DNA of 64,000 nucleotides from JBPOFM01 sp051252455 (lineage in GTDB: Bacteria; Bacteroidota; Bacteroidia; Flavobacteriales; Flavobacteriaceae), in assembly GCA_051252455.1 (NCBI GenBank), contig JBPOFM010000004.1:62001-126000 (forward strand). Reading direction: 5' to 3'. The notes beneath the pieces were generated by a model that made no database searches, was not told the origin of the DNA, and worked only from the letters and a program-made list of their open reading frames with translations. Below are positions 63,630 to 64,000 of the stretch, one piece after another (the first letter of the stretch is position 1; each line of letters opens with the position of its first letter). The position numbers and the translations under genes were made by a program.

Positions 63630-64000
63630 TCATTTCTGTAAAATTCCAAAATCGGTCCAGGTTTTTTTAGCTCTTTTGGTTTTTTTTCTGATACTTTTGT
63701 TCAATTCTGTATCTTCAGAATTAGCATAACCTCTTTCGTGATCGAGATGCACACAAATGGCGCTATACCTTATTTGGATTGGCGCAATACCATTATTCAT
63801 CAATCGTTCTCCTAACTCCCTGTCTTCGCCTCCATAGCGCATGCGTTCATCAAAACCATTGACTGCAAGTATATCTATTTTAAATCCGGAAGCATTCATA
63901 CCATCCCAAGTTGCCTTTGTTGGTGTGAAACTATTTAGCATTTTTTCCTTGATGCCTTTTGAAGTTAATTTGTTTAATTTAAACGATTTTTCCAATCCGT
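63630..64000 (-). CDS. GT2 glycosyltransferase, C-terminal part
   Basis: About 123 residues visible; the 5' end lies beyond the window. The frame is open at the right edge, as the codons before the apparent start at 63995 are open. Motif WDGMNASGFKIDILAVNGFDERMRYGGEDRELGERLMNNG fits the C-terminal galactosyltransferase-like half of GT2 enzymes (DExMRYGGEDxE). The last 45 residues are basic. Adds a sugar to a surface polysaccharide or LPS. Its 3' end abuts that of the methyltransferase. Confidence 0.83.
   Translation of the reverse strand, partial: GLEKSFKLNKLTSKGIKEKMLNSFTPTKATWDGMNASGFKIDILAVNGFDERMRYGGEDRELGERLMNNGIAPIQIRYSAICVHLDHERGYANSEDTELNKSIRKKTKRAKKTWTDFGILQK

Noticed and set aside
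1..64000. CRISPR array, tRNA, rRNA, IS element or prophage
   Set aside because: No regularly spaced direct repeats, no cloverleaf-like sequence in the intergenic gaps, no transposase or phage structural genes seen.

Overview
The window is a stretch of a low-GC chromosome from a marine-type member of the Flavobacteriaceae (Bacteroidota). The evidence is the gene families: type IX secretion (T9SS) C-terminal sorting domains with the PNP motif, the gliding-associated isomerase GldI, DUF3810, DUF5606, DUF6122, DUF2490, an OstA-like protein and an AbiE module. It is supported by weak Shine-Dalgarno sequences and by promoters that fit the flavobacterial pattern TTG-N19/20-TAnnTTTG. I see no tRNA or rRNA gene, no insertion sequence, no CRISPR array and no prophage. 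Almost all of the window is ordinary chromosomal coding sequence. No genus is assigned.

Layout. 1-5.1 kb: the 3' part of signal peptidase I (cut by the window edge), WbqC-like and DUF6122 genes on +, then a minus-strand EEP phosphatase and two abutting rhomboid proteases. 5.1-8.9 kb: a minus-strand run TPR protein-ribH-two small paralogous membrane proteins-mutL. 9.0-11.4 kb: recF, a lipoprotein, a DciA-like DUF721 gene and cspA. 11.4-14.5 kb: a secreted M4 metalloprotease and ndk (minus). 14.6-17.4 kb: a DHH phosphoesterase, gldI and a cyclophilin-FKBP fusion, closed by a strong terminator. 17.4-31 kb: pepD, a DUF3810 protease-like gene, two imidazolonepropionase-type amidohydrolases, a DUF6503 lipoprotein, a T9SS-exported repeat protein, a SpoU methylase, an M48 protease and a DUF2490 protein. 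31-39.6 kb: LpxR-like and FrnE/DsbA-like genes, the radical SAM/TIGR03915 DNA-repair pair, a YciE-like ferritin, a periplasmic HExxH protein, a GH3-family enzyme, a 20-cysteine copper-binding protein and a second EEP phosphatase. 39.8-55.1 kb, all on +: a CarbopepD-like protein, transglutaminase, rel, fur, purA, an OstA-like gene, an aminotransferase, a TPR protein, two DUF368 flippases, aroE and a DUF349 gene. 55.2-57.4 kb: an accessory island with an AbiE toxin-antitoxin pair, flanked by unusual inverted repeats. 57.4-60.1 kb: minus-strand mazG, DUF5606, def and ruvX. 60.1-64 kb: dapD, then lipopolysaccharide-core genes (Kdo-kinase-like, GT9, methyltransferase and a truncated GT2).

How the genes work together. 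Several sets are coherent. recF and dciA-like belong to replication and repair. rel, fur and purA cover the stringent response, metal regulation and purines. OstA-like, DUF368, LpxR-like, Kdo-kinase-like, GT9 and GT2 genes serve envelope biogenesis. lepB, gldI, the PPIase fusion, rhomboids and M48 proteins handle exported-protein processing. The most noteworthy parts are: (i) the AbiE island with a perfect 26-bp inverted repeat, a 21-bp stem hairpin, an operator-like inverted repeat over its -7 box and an attC-like palindrome after its toxin gene; (ii) a MutL whose metal-binding endonuclease motifs are all substituted; (iii) two copies of a palindromic intergenic repeat family; and (iv) amidohydrolase-fold domains, two of three lacking the HxH metal motif. 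All family names come from recognition of motifs by eye; no database search was run.
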